Shown: piece after piece, positions 41,541 to 50,668 of the stretch
How the letters are laid out: the number at the start of each line of letters is the position of its first letter
How positions within the stretch are numbered: position 1 is the first letter of the stretch
DNA from: Leifsonia sp. TF02-11
Lineage (GTDB): Bacteria; Actinomycetota; Actinomycetes; Actinomycetales; Microbacteriaceae
Assembly: GCF_017565305.1 (NCBI RefSeq)
Contig: NZ_JAGEKP010000003.1
Coordinates: 372,001 to 436,000 of the forward strand
Direction of reading: 5' to 3'
Length of the DNA: 64,000 nucleotides
Notes under the pieces: generated by a model
The model's input: the letters and a program-made list of their open reading frames with translations, nothing else
Database searches by the model: none
Told to the model about the DNA's origin: nothing
Position numbers and translations under genes: made by a program

Positions 41541-42587
41541 ATGACCAGAACACTCCCCGACGTGCCCGCCGCGCGCACGACGTTGCCCGGAGCCGGCGGC
41601 GACTCCGAGGGCGGTCGTCCGCGCAAGCGGTCGCTGCTCGCCCGGCCCTCCCGATCGGACTCCGTGTTCCGCTGGGTGAGCTATTCGGCCGGTTCGGTGA
41701 CGGTGGGGATCATGCTCGCCGTCGGCCTGTTCCTCGCGATCCGCGCCGGTGACGCGCTGAAGGTGACCGGCTTCTCGTTCCTCACCGAGACGGAGTGGTC
41801 GCCCGAGACGCACAAGTTCGGGATCGCCGCCGTTCTCGCCGGCACGGTCACCATCGCCCTCATCGCGATGGCCGTCGCCATCCCGCTCGCGCTCGGCACC
41901 TCCCTGCTCATCTCCGAGATCGTGCCGCCGAAGCTGAAGACCCTGCTGATCAGCCTCGTGGATCTGATGGCGGCCGTCCCGAGCGTCGTCTACGGCCTCT
42001 TCGGCCTGTTCTTCCTGCAGGAGAACATCGTCCCGGTGTCACGGTGGATCTCGTCGCACTTCGGCTGGATCCCGATCTTCGCCGTCACCGACGACAAAGG
42101 GCGGCAGCTCACCGAGGCCAGCGCGTTCACGTCGTCCGCCTTCATCGCGGGGCTGGTCGTTGCGCTGATGGTGGTGCCGACGCAGACCTCTGTCATGCGG
42201 GAAGCCTTCTCGCAGGCCCCGGCCGGCGAGCGGGAGGGCGCGTACGCGTTGGGCTCGACGCGCTGGGGGATGATCCGCTCCGTCGTGCTCCCCTTCGGCC
42301 GAGGCGGCATCATCGGCGGCACCATGCTCGGGCTCGGGCGCGCCCTCGGCGAGACCATCGCGGTCTACCTGATCATCTCGCCGACCTTCGACATCAACCT
42401 CCAGGTCCTCAAGACCGGCTCCAACTCCGTGTCTGCCCTCATCGCGACGCGCTATGGAGAGGCGAGCACGTTCGGCCTGTCGGCGCTCATGGCCGCGGGA
42501 CTCGTGCTGTTCCTCATGACCCTCGTCGTCAACTTCACCGCGTCGTCCATCGTGGCGCGCTCGCGCTCCGGGGCGCAGACCAGCTAG
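41541..42587 (+). CDS. pstC: Phosphate ABC transporter permease PstC
   Basis: 348 residues. A disordered N-terminus is followed by six membrane helices. Family blocks: FLTETEWSPETHKFGIAAVL, LISLVDLMAAVPSVVYGLFG, MREAFSQAPAGEREGAYALG then STRWGMIRSVVLP (EAA loop contacting PstB) and GRALGETIAVYLI. It forms with PstA the high-affinity phosphate channel in the membrane. First gene of the pst operon under a PHO-box-like array. Confidence 0.95.
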   Translation: MTRTLPDVPAARTTLPGAGGDSEGGRPRKRSLLARPSRSDSVFRWVSYSAGSVTVGIMLAVGLFLAIRAGDALKVTGFSFLTETEWSPETHKFGIAAVLAGTVTIALIAMAVAIPLALGTSLLISEIVPPKLKTLLISLVDLMAAVPSVVYGLFGLFFLQENIVPVSRWISSHFGWIPIFAVTDDKGRQLTEASAFTSSAFIAGLVVALMVVPTQTSVMREAFSQAPAGEREGAYALGSTRWGMIRSVVLPFGRGGIIGGTMLGLGRALGETIAVYLIISPTFDINLQVLKTGSNSVSALIATRYGEASTFGLSALMAAGLVLFLMTLVVNFTASSIVARSRSGAQTS

Positions 42588-42594
42588 GCCCGCC

Positions 42595-43899
42595 ATGACA
42601 CTCACCGAACTCGAAGACATCACGATCGTCGCGGCACCCGCCGAGCCGGCGGCGACCACCGCCGAGGCCCCCGCGGCCTCCGGCGGCACGGACCTGCCGC
42701 CGGAGGACCGCGGCGAGACCGGCCCCCGGCGCGACCTGCGCCGCACCTCAGCAGAGGACCGCTTCAACCTGTGGGGCGCGCTGCTCTCGGCCGCCGCGCT
42801 CGCGCTCCTGCTCTTCGGCTGGTTCACGCCGCTGACCGGCCAGGTGGGCTGGGCCATCGTCGCCTACCTGATCTTCATCGGTCTGTACGCACTGCTCGTC
42901 GCGCTGCGCTCGACGCGGCAGGATGTGGCCGACCGGGTGATGACCGTGCTGTTCGTGAGCGCGGGCGTGCTGCTGCTCGCGGCGCTCGTGTTCGTCGTGC
43001 TCTTCGCGCTCGTGCGCGGGTGGGCGGCGGTGCAGCACCTCAACTTCTTCACACAGACGATGAAGTTCGCCGGTCCGCTCGACCCGCTCAGCGACGGCGG
43101 CATCCTGCACGCGATCGTCGGAACGCTCATCCAGATCGGCATCGCGCTGGCCATCACGATCCCGCTCGGCATCGCGACCGCCGTGTTCCTCAACGAGGTG
43201 GGCGGCCGGTTCGCGCGGTTCGTCCGGACGATCGCCGACGCGATGACCGCCCTCCCGTCGATCGTTGCGGGCCTGTTCGTGTACTCCGCGATCATCGTCT
43301 TCGTCACCCACCAACGCTCCGGGTTCGCTGCGTCGCTCGCGATCAGCGTGATGATGCTGCCCATCATCATCCGGGCGTCGGACGTGGTGCTCCGGCTGGT
43401 GGCGCAGAACCTGCGCGAGGCCTCCTACGCGCTCGGGACGACGCGCTGGCGGACGGTCTGGCACGTCGTCCTCCCGACGGCCCGGTCGGGTCTCGTGACG
43501 GCGGTCATCCTGGGCACCGCCCGCGGCATCGGCGAGACCTCCCCTGTGCTGCTGACCTCCGGAATCACCGCCGAGATGAACATCGACCCGTTCAACGGCC
43601 CGATGATCTCGCTGCCGCTGCAGGTCTTCGACTTCGTGAAGAGCCCGGAGCCGAACATGATCGCGCGCGGGTTCGGCGCGGCCGCGGTGCTCATCCTGCT
43701 CGTACTCGCCCTGTTCTTCGTCGCTCGACTCATCGGAGGCAAGGCGCCGGGGCAGCTCTCCGATCGCGGCCGTCGCCGGGCCGCTGCGGCGAGCAGGCGG
43801 GATGCCGAACGGATCGCTTCCCAGACCTCCGTCGATACTCCGACCCCCGTCGATACTCCGACCCCCACCGTCTCCCCGACCCCCGAGGACCACTCGTGA
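42595..43899 (+). CDS. pstA: Phosphate ABC transporter permease PstA
   Basis: 434 residues, longer than usual (about 300) because of an acidic/Ala-rich N-terminus and a Thr/Pro tail. Permease blocks: DGGILHAIVGTLIQIGIALA, ADAMTALPSIVAGLFVYS, LREASYALGTTRWRTVWHVV (EAA loop) and GTARGIGETSPVLLTSG. The tail contains two exact 18-bp repeats at 43831-43866 coding for VDTPTP twice. Its stop overlaps the pstS start (GTGA region). Seven bases after pstC. Confidence 0.95.
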   Translation: MTLTELEDITIVAAPAEPAATTAEAPAASGGTDLPPEDRGETGPRRDLRRTSAEDRFNLWGALLSAAALALLLFGWFTPLTGQVGWAIVAYLIFIGLYALLVALRSTRQDVADRVMTVLFVSAGVLLLAALVFVVLFALVRGWAAVQHLNFFTQTMKFAGPLDPLSDGGILHAIVGTLIQIGIALAITIPLGIATAVFLNEVGGRFARFVRTIADAMTALPSIVAGLFVYSAIIVFVTHQRSGFAASLAISVMMLPIIIRASDVVLRLVAQNLREASYALGTTRWRTVWHVVLPTARSGLVTAVILGTARGIGETSPVLLTSGITAEMNIDPFNGPMISLPLQVFDFVKSPEPNMIARGFGAAAVLILLVLALFFVARLIGGKAPGQLSDRGRRRAAAASRRDAERIASQTSVDTPTPVDTPTPTVSPTPEDHS

Positions 43900-45563
43900 G
43901 CACCAGCACCAGCACCTCCCGTACCCGCCCCCGCGTCCTCCGCGCGGCGCTCGCCGCTGCCGCCGCCGTGCTGGCGCTCGCCGCACCGCTCGCGCCCCAG
44001 GCCGCCGAGACCGCCCAGGCCGTCAGCTACGCGCCGATCAGCGGCACCGGCTCCACCTGGTCGCAGAACGCGCTCGACCAGTGGCGGCGCAACGTGGCCA
44101 CGAACTACAGCATGACCGTGAACTACTCCGGAACCGGCTCCTCCGCCGGCCGCCGCGACTTCATCGCGCGCACCGTCGACTTCGCGGTCAGCGAGATCCC
44201 CTTCCAGTCGAAGCCGGAGGACGGCTCGGCTCCGGAGGTCCCTTCCACGGGCTTCGCCTACATGCCGATCGTGGCGGGTGGCACCTCGTTCATGTACAAC
44301 CTCAAGATCGGCGGCAAGCGCGTCACCAACCTGCGGCTGAGCGGCGAGACGATCAGCAAGATCTTCACCGGCGTGATCACCAACTGGAACGACCCGCAGA
44401 TCCAGAAGGACAACCCCGGTCTCGCCATGCCGGACAAGCCGATCGTCCCGGTCGTGCGCTCCGACGGCTCCGGGTCGACGGCGCAGTTCACGCTGTGGAT
44501 GTCGAAGCAGTACTCGAGCCTGTGGAACGCCTTCTGCGGCAAGGTCGGCCGGCCGGTGCCGTGCGGCCTGACCTCGCAGTTCCCGTCGTACGGCAACTTC
44601 AAGCTCCAGAGCGGCTCGCTCGGCGTCGCCGGGTACGTCAGCCAGTCCTACGGAGAGGGGGCGATCACCTACGTCGAGTACTCCTACGCGCTCAAGTCGG
44701 GCTTCCCGGTCGCGAAGGTGCTGAACTCGGCGGGCTACTACATCGAGCCAACGGCCTCTTCCGTCGCAGTCGCCCTGATGAAGGCGGCGATCAACAACAA
44801 CTCCGCCTCGCCCGACTACCTCACGCAGATCCTCGACGGCGTCTACAACAGCGCGGATCCGCGCACCTACCCGCTGTCGAGCTACTCGTACATGATCGTG
44901 CCGACCCAGGCAGGCGGCATCTTCACGGAGGCCAAGGGCAAGACCCTCGGCACCTTCGCGCACTACATGCTGTGCGAGGGCCAGCAACAGGCCGCGACGC
45001 TCGGCTACTCGCCGCTGCCGATGAACCTCGTGCTCGCCGGCTTCGAGCAGATCAAACGCATCCCGGGAGCAGACGCCTCCAACGTGGATGTCAACAGCTG
45101 CCGCAACCCCACCTTCAAGCCGGGCGATTCCCCGTCGAACAACCAGCTCGCCGCCAGCGCGCCGCAGCCGGCCGCGTGCGACAAGCAGGGACCGAACCAG
45201 TGCACCACCGGCACCGCCGGCGCCAAGGGCACCGACACGGCGGTGACGGGCTCCGGCTCGGGCGGCACGTCGGCTGAGGCCGGCGGCGGCAGCGGTGGCG
45301 GCAGCGGCGGCGCCGGCACCGGCACGGATGCGGGTGCGACCGACACCGGCACCGGGACGGGATCGGGGACCGACGTCTCCCTGGGCGGTGTCCAGGTGAA
45401 CATCGCGAACGCCGCGCGCGCGACGCCCTTCGCGCTCGCCGACGACGGCTGGGGAGGCCAGCAGACGGTCATGCTGATCGCCGGCGCCCTGCTGGTGCTC
45501 GCGATCGTGCTCCCGCCGCTCCTCTTCGGCCGCCTCCGCCGCTCCCACGGCTCCGGAGACTGA
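43896..45563 (+). CDS. pstS: Phosphate-binding protein PstS with C-terminal membrane anchor
   Basis: 555 residues from GTG 43896. Signal peptide to about residue 45. The PstS fold is clear: ISGTGSTWSQNALDQWRRNV, FAVSEIPFQSKPEDGS, ETISKIFTGVITNWNDPQI and VVRSDGSGSTAQFTLWMSKQ, the last with the phosphate-binding Ser/Thr/Asp residues. Unlike most PstS it has no lipobox; after a 90-residue Gly/Thr/Ser linker it ends in a membrane helix (MLIAGALLVLAIVLPPLLFG) and a basic GRLRR tail. So it is anchored at its C-terminus, projecting through the wall. Confidence 0.93.
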   Translation: MSTSTSTSRTRPRVLRAALAAAAAVLALAAPLAPQAAETAQAVSYAPISGTGSTWSQNALDQWRRNVATNYSMTVNYSGTGSSAGRRDFIARTVDFAVSEIPFQSKPEDGSAPEVPSTGFAYMPIVAGGTSFMYNLKIGGKRVTNLRLSGETISKIFTGVITNWNDPQIQKDNPGLAMPDKPIVPVVRSDGSGSTAQFTLWMSKQYSSLWNAFCGKVGRPVPCGLTSQFPSYGNFKLQSGSLGVAGYVSQSYGEGAITYVEYSYALKSGFPVAKVLNSAGYYIEPTASSVAVALMKAAINNNSASPDYLTQILDGVYNSADPRTYPLSSYSYMIVPTQAGGIFTEAKGKTLGTFAHYMLCEGQQQAATLGYSPLPMNLVLAGFEQIKRIPGADASNVDVNSCRNPTFKPGDSPSNNQLAASAPQPAACDKQGPNQCTTGTAGAKGTDTAVTGSGSGGTSAEAGGGSGGGSGGAGTGTDAGATDTGTGTGSGTDVSLGGVQVNIANAARATPFALADDGWGGQQTVMLIAGALLVLAIVLPPLLFGRLRRSHGSGD

Positions 45564-45605
45564 CGCCCCGCCCCTCCCTCCCGCGTCCCCCCACCCCCCG
45601 GGGCC

Positions 45606-45662
45606 CGAGGGGCACGTCGTTGTCCCCTTCGGCGCCCGAGGGGGACAACAACGTGCCCCTCG
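45606..45662. repeat. 57-nt palindromic repeat, copy 4 of 5
   Basis: Begins CGAGGGGCACGTCGTTGTCC and ends GACAACAACGTGCCCCTCG, 42 bases behind the pstS stop. It may end or attenuate the pstCAS transcript before the next PHO-box-like site. Confidence 0.85.
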
Positions 45663-45702
45663 GCGTGGGCGAATCCGGTGGAGAAGGTGCTGGCGGGGGC
45701 CC

Positions 45703-45735
45703 GTTCCCGAGTCGTTCATCCCGGCGTCACACTCC
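45703..45735 (+). promoter_or_regulatory. PHO-box-like repeats before the large surface protein gene
   Basis: TTC, TTC and GTC cores at 45704, 45715 and 45726 in strict 11-bp spacing (best unit GTTCATCCCGG at 45714). The gene starts 57 bp downstream. Suggests an internal PhoP-dependent promoter inside the pst cluster. Confidence 0.6.
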
Positions 45736-45791
45736 GCCCATAGCTTGACGCCCGGCCGCCAATGAGACGGCGGAAAAACCCCTGGAGAAAC

Positions 45792-48302
45792 ATGGAATCG
45801 AGCGGTCAGCAGGTGCGGCGTGGAACCATCGCGCGAGCCCTCGCGTTCGGTGCCCTGGTGGGCATCGCGGCCACCGCGGCGTTCTCGGCGGCCGGGTCGC
45901 AGGGCGGCAGCGCGAGCGCCGCAGAGAGCACCGCCGTGACCGTCACCGCAGCGCAGCAGGACCCGGACGCCGCGAATGCCCCCTTCCCGAACCTCGCGGT
46001 GACCGTCTCGCAGACCACCGACCTCATCTCCCAGGGCATCACCGTCAGCTGGACCGGCGGCAAGAAGTCCACCCCGCCCAGCGGCAGCACTGGAGGCGAG
46101 AACTTCCTCCAGCTCGCGCAGTGCTGGGGCGAGGACCCGCAGCACCCCGGCCACCCCGACCGCACGACCTGCACGTACGGCGCGTTCAACACCCCGGGCG
46201 CCACACGGGACGGCTACGTGACCGACGGCACCGTCGCCGACCAGGACCAGGACTACACGGCGCCGCGCACCGGAATCTTCTCGCCCGCCTACACCTCCGT
46301 GCCGTTCAAGGGCGTCGACGGCACCCTCGTGGCATCCGTCGTCGATCACAAGCAGACGACCGACAACGTCAACGTCAACCAGTTCTTCAACCCCAGCTCG
46401 TCCAACGAGGTCCCCTGGGCGGGGTCGGGCTCCAACGGAGCCGGTTCGGTGAAGTTCGAGGTGCAGACCGCCCTCCAGGCCGACGGCCTCGGCTGCGGGA
46501 CCCCGGTGGCCACCGGCTCCGCGACCGCCCCGCGGTCCTGCTGGCTCGTCATCATCCCGCGCGGGACCGGAGACTCCGGCGAGCAGCACATCACCCAGTC
46601 GGGCCTGCGCTGGGACGCGTGGAAGCACAACATCGCGGTCAAGCTCACCTTCAAGCCGCTCGGCGTCAGCTGCGCGATCGGTGCGGCCGAGCGCCAGCTG
46701 CGCGGCAGCGAGCTGGTCGCCGGCGCGGTGGCGTCGTGGCAGCCGGTGCTCTGCGCGTCGCAGGGCGGTGCGACCTACACGATGAGCAACAGTGCGGAGT
46801 CCGACGCGCTGCAGGCGGCGAACGGGACGGACGCCGCGCCGCTCGCGCTGACCTCCCGGGCACTGTCGACCGGCGACGCCGACGAGCTCAAGTACGCTCC
46901 GGTCGCCGTCGGCGGGCTCGCCGTGGCGTTCGCGGTCGATCGATCACCGGCAGCCGACGGCTCCACTCCGGCCGACCAGCTGGACCGCGCGGGGCTGTCG
47001 TTCGACGCGATGAAGCTGACACCGCGTCTCATCGCCAAGCTGCTCACGGCCTCCTACCAGGACGCCATCCCGACGTACGCGGACCACAAAGAGCTCGGCG
47101 CGAACCCGCGCAACCTCCTGTACGACCCCGACTTCCTCGCGGTCAACGCGGACAACCCCGACTGGAAGTACCAGGCGATCGTCGCGCCATCCATCTCCGA
47201 CCTCCTCGTACCGCAGGGCCGCTCGGATGCGGCCTGGCAGCTGTGGCGGTACGTGCTCGCCGACGCCGACGCGCGCGCGTTCCTCGCGGGCTCCGCCGAC
47301 CCGTGGGGCATGAAGGTCAACCCGAACAGCTCGACGACGGCGAAGGTGAACCCGTCCGGTTCGGCGCTCGAGCTGCCGCGGGACGACTTCCCGAAGGCCG
47401 ACCCGATCACGCAGCCGGCCGGCAACGCCGGCGGCGAGGTCAACCTCGTCACCTGGAGGCCGTACACGAACGACCTCGACCAGGCGGCCTACTTCACACT
47501 CCGCGGCGACGGGCAGACGCTCGGGCTCTGGGACCCGACCTCGGCGCCGCCGAAGTACGGCAAGAGCGTGCGGAACCTGCCGGGATACCAGAAGGTGCTG
47601 GCGCTCACCGACACCAGTTCGGCGGCGCGGTACCAGGTGATCACGGCGAGCCTGCAGAACGCCGCGGGGAAGTTCGTCCTGCCGACGACGGACTCGCTGA
47701 CCGCGGCCGCGGCCGCGATGACGCCGGTCGGCGGCCAGCCGCAGGTGCTCGAGTACGACCCCGCGGGAGCGGGGGCGAAATCGGCCGCCGCCGCGTACCC
47801 GCTCGCGCTTCCGGTCTACGCGGCGAGCAACCCCGCTCAGGGCGACGCCGCCACCCGCGCCGACTACGCGGCATTAATCCGCTACGCGGCCACCACCGGC
47901 CAGGCCCCCGGCGTCGAGGCCGGCCAGCTGCCTCCCGGCTACGCGCCGATCCCGGCGGCGTGGAAGGCGCAGGCGCTCTCGGCGGCCGCGGCCATCCAGT
48001 CCGGCGCGACGACGGATGTCCCCGCCGGCTCGACCGAGGGAGACGGCGGCTTCGGAAGCTCGGGAGGCGGCTCCGCGTACGGCTCGGACCCGTCGACAGG
48101 GACCGGCGGCGGCATCGTGCCGGCCAGCACCTCGACCAGCCCCACGGCGAGCGGGAGCCCGGCGGGAAGCCTCAGCGCGGGCAAGACGGTCAAGGACCCG
48201 GACACCGGCGGGATCCCCGCCGTGCTCCCCGGCGGACTCGTCGGCGGCGTCGCCGCCGCTGCCGCCATCCCCATCTTCGGTCGTCTGCGGAGGTTCCCGT
48301 GA
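45792..48302 (+). CDS. Large secreted, membrane-anchored surface protein, PstS-like middle
   Basis: 836 residues. GGAG lies five bases before ATG 45792. Signal peptide (GALVGIAATAAFSAAGSQGG). The centre (about 340-560) has features of substrate-binding proteins: LALTSRALSTGDADELKYAP, VAVGGLAVAFAVDRSPAADG, MKLTPRLIAKLLTASYQDAI and NPRNLLYDPDFLAVN, which parallel the PstS strand/helix order. A Ser/Gly/Thr-rich linker, a DPDTGG motif and a final helix with GRLRRFP anchor it, matching the pstS tail. I infer a giant PstS-related cell-surface protein. Function unknown. Confidence 0.8.
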   Translation: MESSGQQVRRGTIARALAFGALVGIAATAAFSAAGSQGGSASAAESTAVTVTAAQQDPDAANAPFPNLAVTVSQTTDLISQGITVSWTGGKKSTPPSGSTGGENFLQLAQCWGEDPQHPGHPDRTTCTYGAFNTPGATRDGYVTDGTVADQDQDYTAPRTGIFSPAYTSVPFKGVDGTLVASVVDHKQTTDNVNVNQFFNPSSSNEVPWAGSGSNGAGSVKFEVQTALQADGLGCGTPVATGSATAPRSCWLVIIPRGTGDSGEQHITQSGLRWDAWKHNIAVKLTFKPLGVSCAIGAAERQLRGSELVAGAVASWQPVLCASQGGATYTMSNSAESDALQAANGTDAAPLALTSRALSTGDADELKYAPVAVGGLAVAFAVDRSPAADGSTPADQLDRAGLSFDAMKLTPRLIAKLLTASYQDAIPTYADHKELGANPRNLLYDPDFLAVNADNPDWKYQAIVAPSISDLLVPQGRSDAAWQLWRYVLADADARAFLAGSADPWGMKVNPNSSTTAKVNPSGSALELPRDDFPKADPITQPAGNAGGEVNLVTWRPYTNDLDQAAYFTLRGDGQTLGLWDPTSAPPKYGKSVRNLPGYQKVLALTDTSSAARYQVITASLQNAAGKFVLPTTDSLTAAAAAMTPVGGQPQVLEYDPAGAGAKSAAAAYPLALPVYAASNPAQGDAATRADYAALIRYAATTGQAPGVEAGQLPPGYAPIPAAWKAQALSAAAAIQSGATTDVPAGSTEGDGGFGSSGGGSAYGSDPSTGTGGGIVPASTSTSPTASGSPAGSLSAGKTVKDPDTGGIPAVLPGGLVGGVAAAAAIPIFGRLRRFP

Positions 48303-48358
48303 CGGCCGGACCAGCGCGGTCCGCCCGGCTCGCGCCCGACCCGAAAGGAATCACCAGA

Positions 48359-49450
48359 GTGAAGATCAAGAAGGCAGCGGCCGTCTGCGCCGTCGTGGGC
48401 ACCGCCGTCGCCGGTCTGCTGCTCGCTACTCCCGCGAACGCCGACCCCGTGTCGAACAGCTACGTGCTGGCCGGCTCGGACACCCTCCAGGACGTCGCCA
48501 ACGCCCTGTCCAACGGAACCCAGCTCACCGGCCCGCTCGTCCGCGTCTCGTCGTCCGCCGGCACCGTCGGCTCGTTCGACGCCTTCGGCTCTGCCGCGAT
48601 CCAGACCAAGCAGAACGGCCCCTACTTCGCACGTCCGGCCGGCTCGGGCGACGGCGTGAAGGCGCTCAGCCGCTCGATCGACGGCGCACCGTTCTCCGTC
48701 GCGGGCAACACCACCCCGGCCACCTCCATCACCGGCCAGGTCGACATCGCCCGCTCCTCCTCCGGCCCCGGCGCCGCGACCAACCCGTCCGGCCCGCTCG
48801 CCTACATCCCGTTCGGCCGCGACGCCGTCTCGTACGCGATCGCGCCGGGCACCGCCACCGGTCTCGAGCAGCTGAGCACGGCGCAGCTGACCCAGATCTA
48901 CAACTGCACGCTCACCTCGGTGAACGGCGTCGCCGTCTCGCCCGTCCTCCCGCAGTCGGCCTCCGGAACCCGCAAGTTCTTCCTGTCGGCCATCGGCGTC
49001 AGCACCCCGGGCGCGTGCGTCAACCAGAGCACGCTTGCCGAGAACGACGGCACGGTCCTCTCCACCCCCGGCCAGATCATCCCGTTCTCGGTCGCCAGCT
49101 GGGTCGCGCAGAAGAACGGCGCCGCCCAGAACCGCACCGGAACGGCCGTCCTCGGCAGCGCCCAGGGCGCCACCGCTCCGTACACCGGCAGCGGTTCGGC
49201 CCTCGTCCCCAACGCGGCGTACTACAACGACGCCACCTGGGGCCGTGACACCTACGTCGTCGTGCAGTACGCGCGCATCGACTCCACCAGCGCCAGCTAC
49301 GACGCCGGACTCGCCGCTCTGGTCGACCCGACCAAGGCGAAGAGCCTGACGAACTTCGGCACCATCGCCTCCACCTCCGGCGCGGTGAAGAGCAAGTTCG
49401 GCTTCCTCGCCCCGTCCAGCACCACGCCCATCCGCGCCAACCTCTCCTGA
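48359..49450 (+). CDS. Secreted substrate-binding-domain protein, PstS-like
   Basis: 363 residues from GTG 48359, with AAAGGAA eight bases upstream. Signal peptide VKIKKAAAVCAVVGTAVAGL with ANAD at the cleavage site. NSYVLAGSDTLQDVANALSN at the start, then YIPFGRDAVSYAIAPGTATG and LSTAQLTQIYNCTLTSVNGV follow the PstS/PBP_like pattern (target-site strand, helix). No anchor at the C-terminus, so released or held by partners. Operon member between two surface genes. Confidence 0.82.
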   Translation: MKIKKAAAVCAVVGTAVAGLLLATPANADPVSNSYVLAGSDTLQDVANALSNGTQLTGPLVRVSSSAGTVGSFDAFGSAAIQTKQNGPYFARPAGSGDGVKALSRSIDGAPFSVAGNTTPATSITGQVDIARSSSGPGAATNPSGPLAYIPFGRDAVSYAIAPGTATGLEQLSTAQLTQIYNCTLTSVNGVAVSPVLPQSASGTRKFFLSAIGVSTPGACVNQSTLAENDGTVLSTPGQIIPFSVASWVAQKNGAAQNRTGTAVLGSAQGATAPYTGSGSALVPNAAYYNDATWGRDTYVVVQYARIDSTSASYDAGLAALVDPTKAKSLTNFGTIASTSGAVKSKFGFLAPSSTTPIRANLS

Positions 49451-49479
49451 TCCACCCGAAATCAGACGAAAAGGACATC

Positions 49480-50520
49480 ATGAACACCAGGAAGCTCTTC
49501 ATCGCGTTCGCCGCGATGGGTGCGACGACCGCCCTCGTGGCGGGTGCGGCCTCCGCCGCCGTGGCGGCGACGCCCACGGACGGACCCGCCTACCTGTTCG
49601 ACAACGACGCCGCCGCCTACGTGGCGGACGGCACCACCCTCGACTGGTCGCAGGACATCCTGATCAGCCCGAGCAAGACCGACCCGTTCCAGCCGTACCA
49701 GTGCCCGGCCGACGCCACGCACTCGATCTCGTTCTGGACCACCCCCGGCACCGAGCGCGACCCCAAGTCGTACAAGGCGTGGAACCTGGTCGGCCTGAAC
49801 GCCCAGAAGACGATCATCGCCCCGGACATCTCGCCCGTCCAGACCCTCAGCGGCTCGATGTCGACCATCCGCTCCACCGGCGGCGACTACTCGATCGGCG
49901 TCGCCTGCGCCAAGGACAACGGCGTCAACTTCGCCTCGTCCGGCGCGTGGTGGTTCACCGCGCACGTCGGCGTCGGCACCGGCAAGTACACCTTCGACCC
50001 GGTGACCTCCACCCCGACCGACCCGGGCAACCCGCCGTCGGGCACGGGCAGCATCGGCATCGAGGCCACCACGGTCGGCGCTCAGGACGGCACGCTCAGC
50101 CTGGTCGTCCCGTCCGGTGCGAAGGCCACCCTCGGCACGGCGACACTGGTCAACCAGCTGTCGACCTCCACGGGCGCCCTCCCGCAGTTCCAGGTCTCGG
50201 ACCAGCGCGTCGTCACCAAGCCGGGCTGGGACCTGACGGCCTCCACCGCCGACTTCGTGAACGCCGCGGACTCCACGAAGAAGATCGACTCCAAGCAGCT
50301 CGGCGTCAAGCCGAAGCTGGTCACCAACCCGGGAGGCGTGCTCGCCGGGACCGAGCACGTCGCCGGTGACGCGACCGCGTTCAGCGGCTTCGCGTCCGCC
50401 GCGGCGGGTTCTGGAACGGGTACGACGAACCTCAGCGCAGATCTGACGCTCGTCGCCCCGGCCAGCACCCCGGCCGGCACCTACGACTCGACGATGACGC
50501 TGACGCTCGTCTCGAAGTAG
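49480..50520 (+). CDS. WxL-domain-like secreted surface protein
   Basis: 346 residues. AAGGAC precedes ATG 49480. Signal peptide (LFIAFAAMGATTALVAGAAS). The C-terminal 150 residues follow the WxL layout: FQVSDQRVVTKPGWDLTAS with W250-x-L252, DSKQLGVKP, AAAGSGTGTTNLSADLTLVA and the final PAGTYDSTMTLTLVSK. WxL domains in Firmicutes hold proteins non-covalently on peptidoglycan and pair with DUF916 proteins; the next gene is DUF916. A hairpin lies 17 bases after the stop. Confidence 0.75.
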   Translation: MNTRKLFIAFAAMGATTALVAGAASAAVAATPTDGPAYLFDNDAAAYVADGTTLDWSQDILISPSKTDPFQPYQCPADATHSISFWTTPGTERDPKSYKAWNLVGLNAQKTIIAPDISPVQTLSGSMSTIRSTGGDYSIGVACAKDNGVNFASSGAWWFTAHVGVGTGKYTFDPVTSTPTDPGNPPSGTGSIGIEATTVGAQDGTLSLVVPSGAKATLGTATLVNQLSTSTGALPQFQVSDQRVVTKPGWDLTASTADFVNAADSTKKIDSKQLGVKPKLVTNPGGVLAGTEHVAGDATAFSGFASAAAGSGTGTTNLSADLTLVAPASTPAGTYDSTMTLTLVSK

Positions 50521-50537
50521 CCGTAGGCACCACCAGG

Positions 50538-50565
50538 GAGGGGTCGCGCACCTGCGCGGCCCCTC
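50538..50565 (+). terminator. Hairpin after the WxL-like gene
   Basis: GAGGGGTCGCGC at 50538-50549 pairs with 50554-50565 with a single G-T wobble and a 4-base loop, 17 bases after the stop. Confidence 0.6.
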
Positions 50566-50608
50566 TCGTGCTGCCCAGCGGCGGTGCGCCGAAGCCCCAC
50601 GCCCACCC

Positions 50609-50641
50609 GTTAGCAGCCCGTTCACGTCGGCGCAATCGACC
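50609..50641 (+). promoter_or_regulatory. PHO-box-like repeats before the DUF916 gene
   Basis: TTA at 50610 and TTCA at 50621 (unit GTTCACGTCGG) with 11-bp spacing, and a weak third unit at 50632. The DUF916 start is 28 bp beyond. Weaker than the other three arrays. Confidence 0.4.
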
Positions 50642-50668
50642 GGCCACCGCGATTCGGATCAATAGAGC

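Noticed and set aside
43425-46628. 1067-codon minus-strand open frame across pstA, pstS and the surface gene
   Set aside because: Covers three genes with strong homology on the plus strand and has no recognisable domain; arises from GC bias.
48190-48230. DPDTGG near the end of the 836-residue protein as an LPXTG sorting signal
   Set aside because: The Leu-Pro part is missing and the nearby sortase-like protein lacks His and Cys, so covalent sorting is not supported; kept only as a note in the feature.
46121-49450. 1109-codon plus-strand frame starting inside the 836-residue surface gene
   Set aside because: Only its last 363 codons (from GTG 48359, with a ribosome site and signal peptide) are coding; the front part is an out-of-frame shadow.
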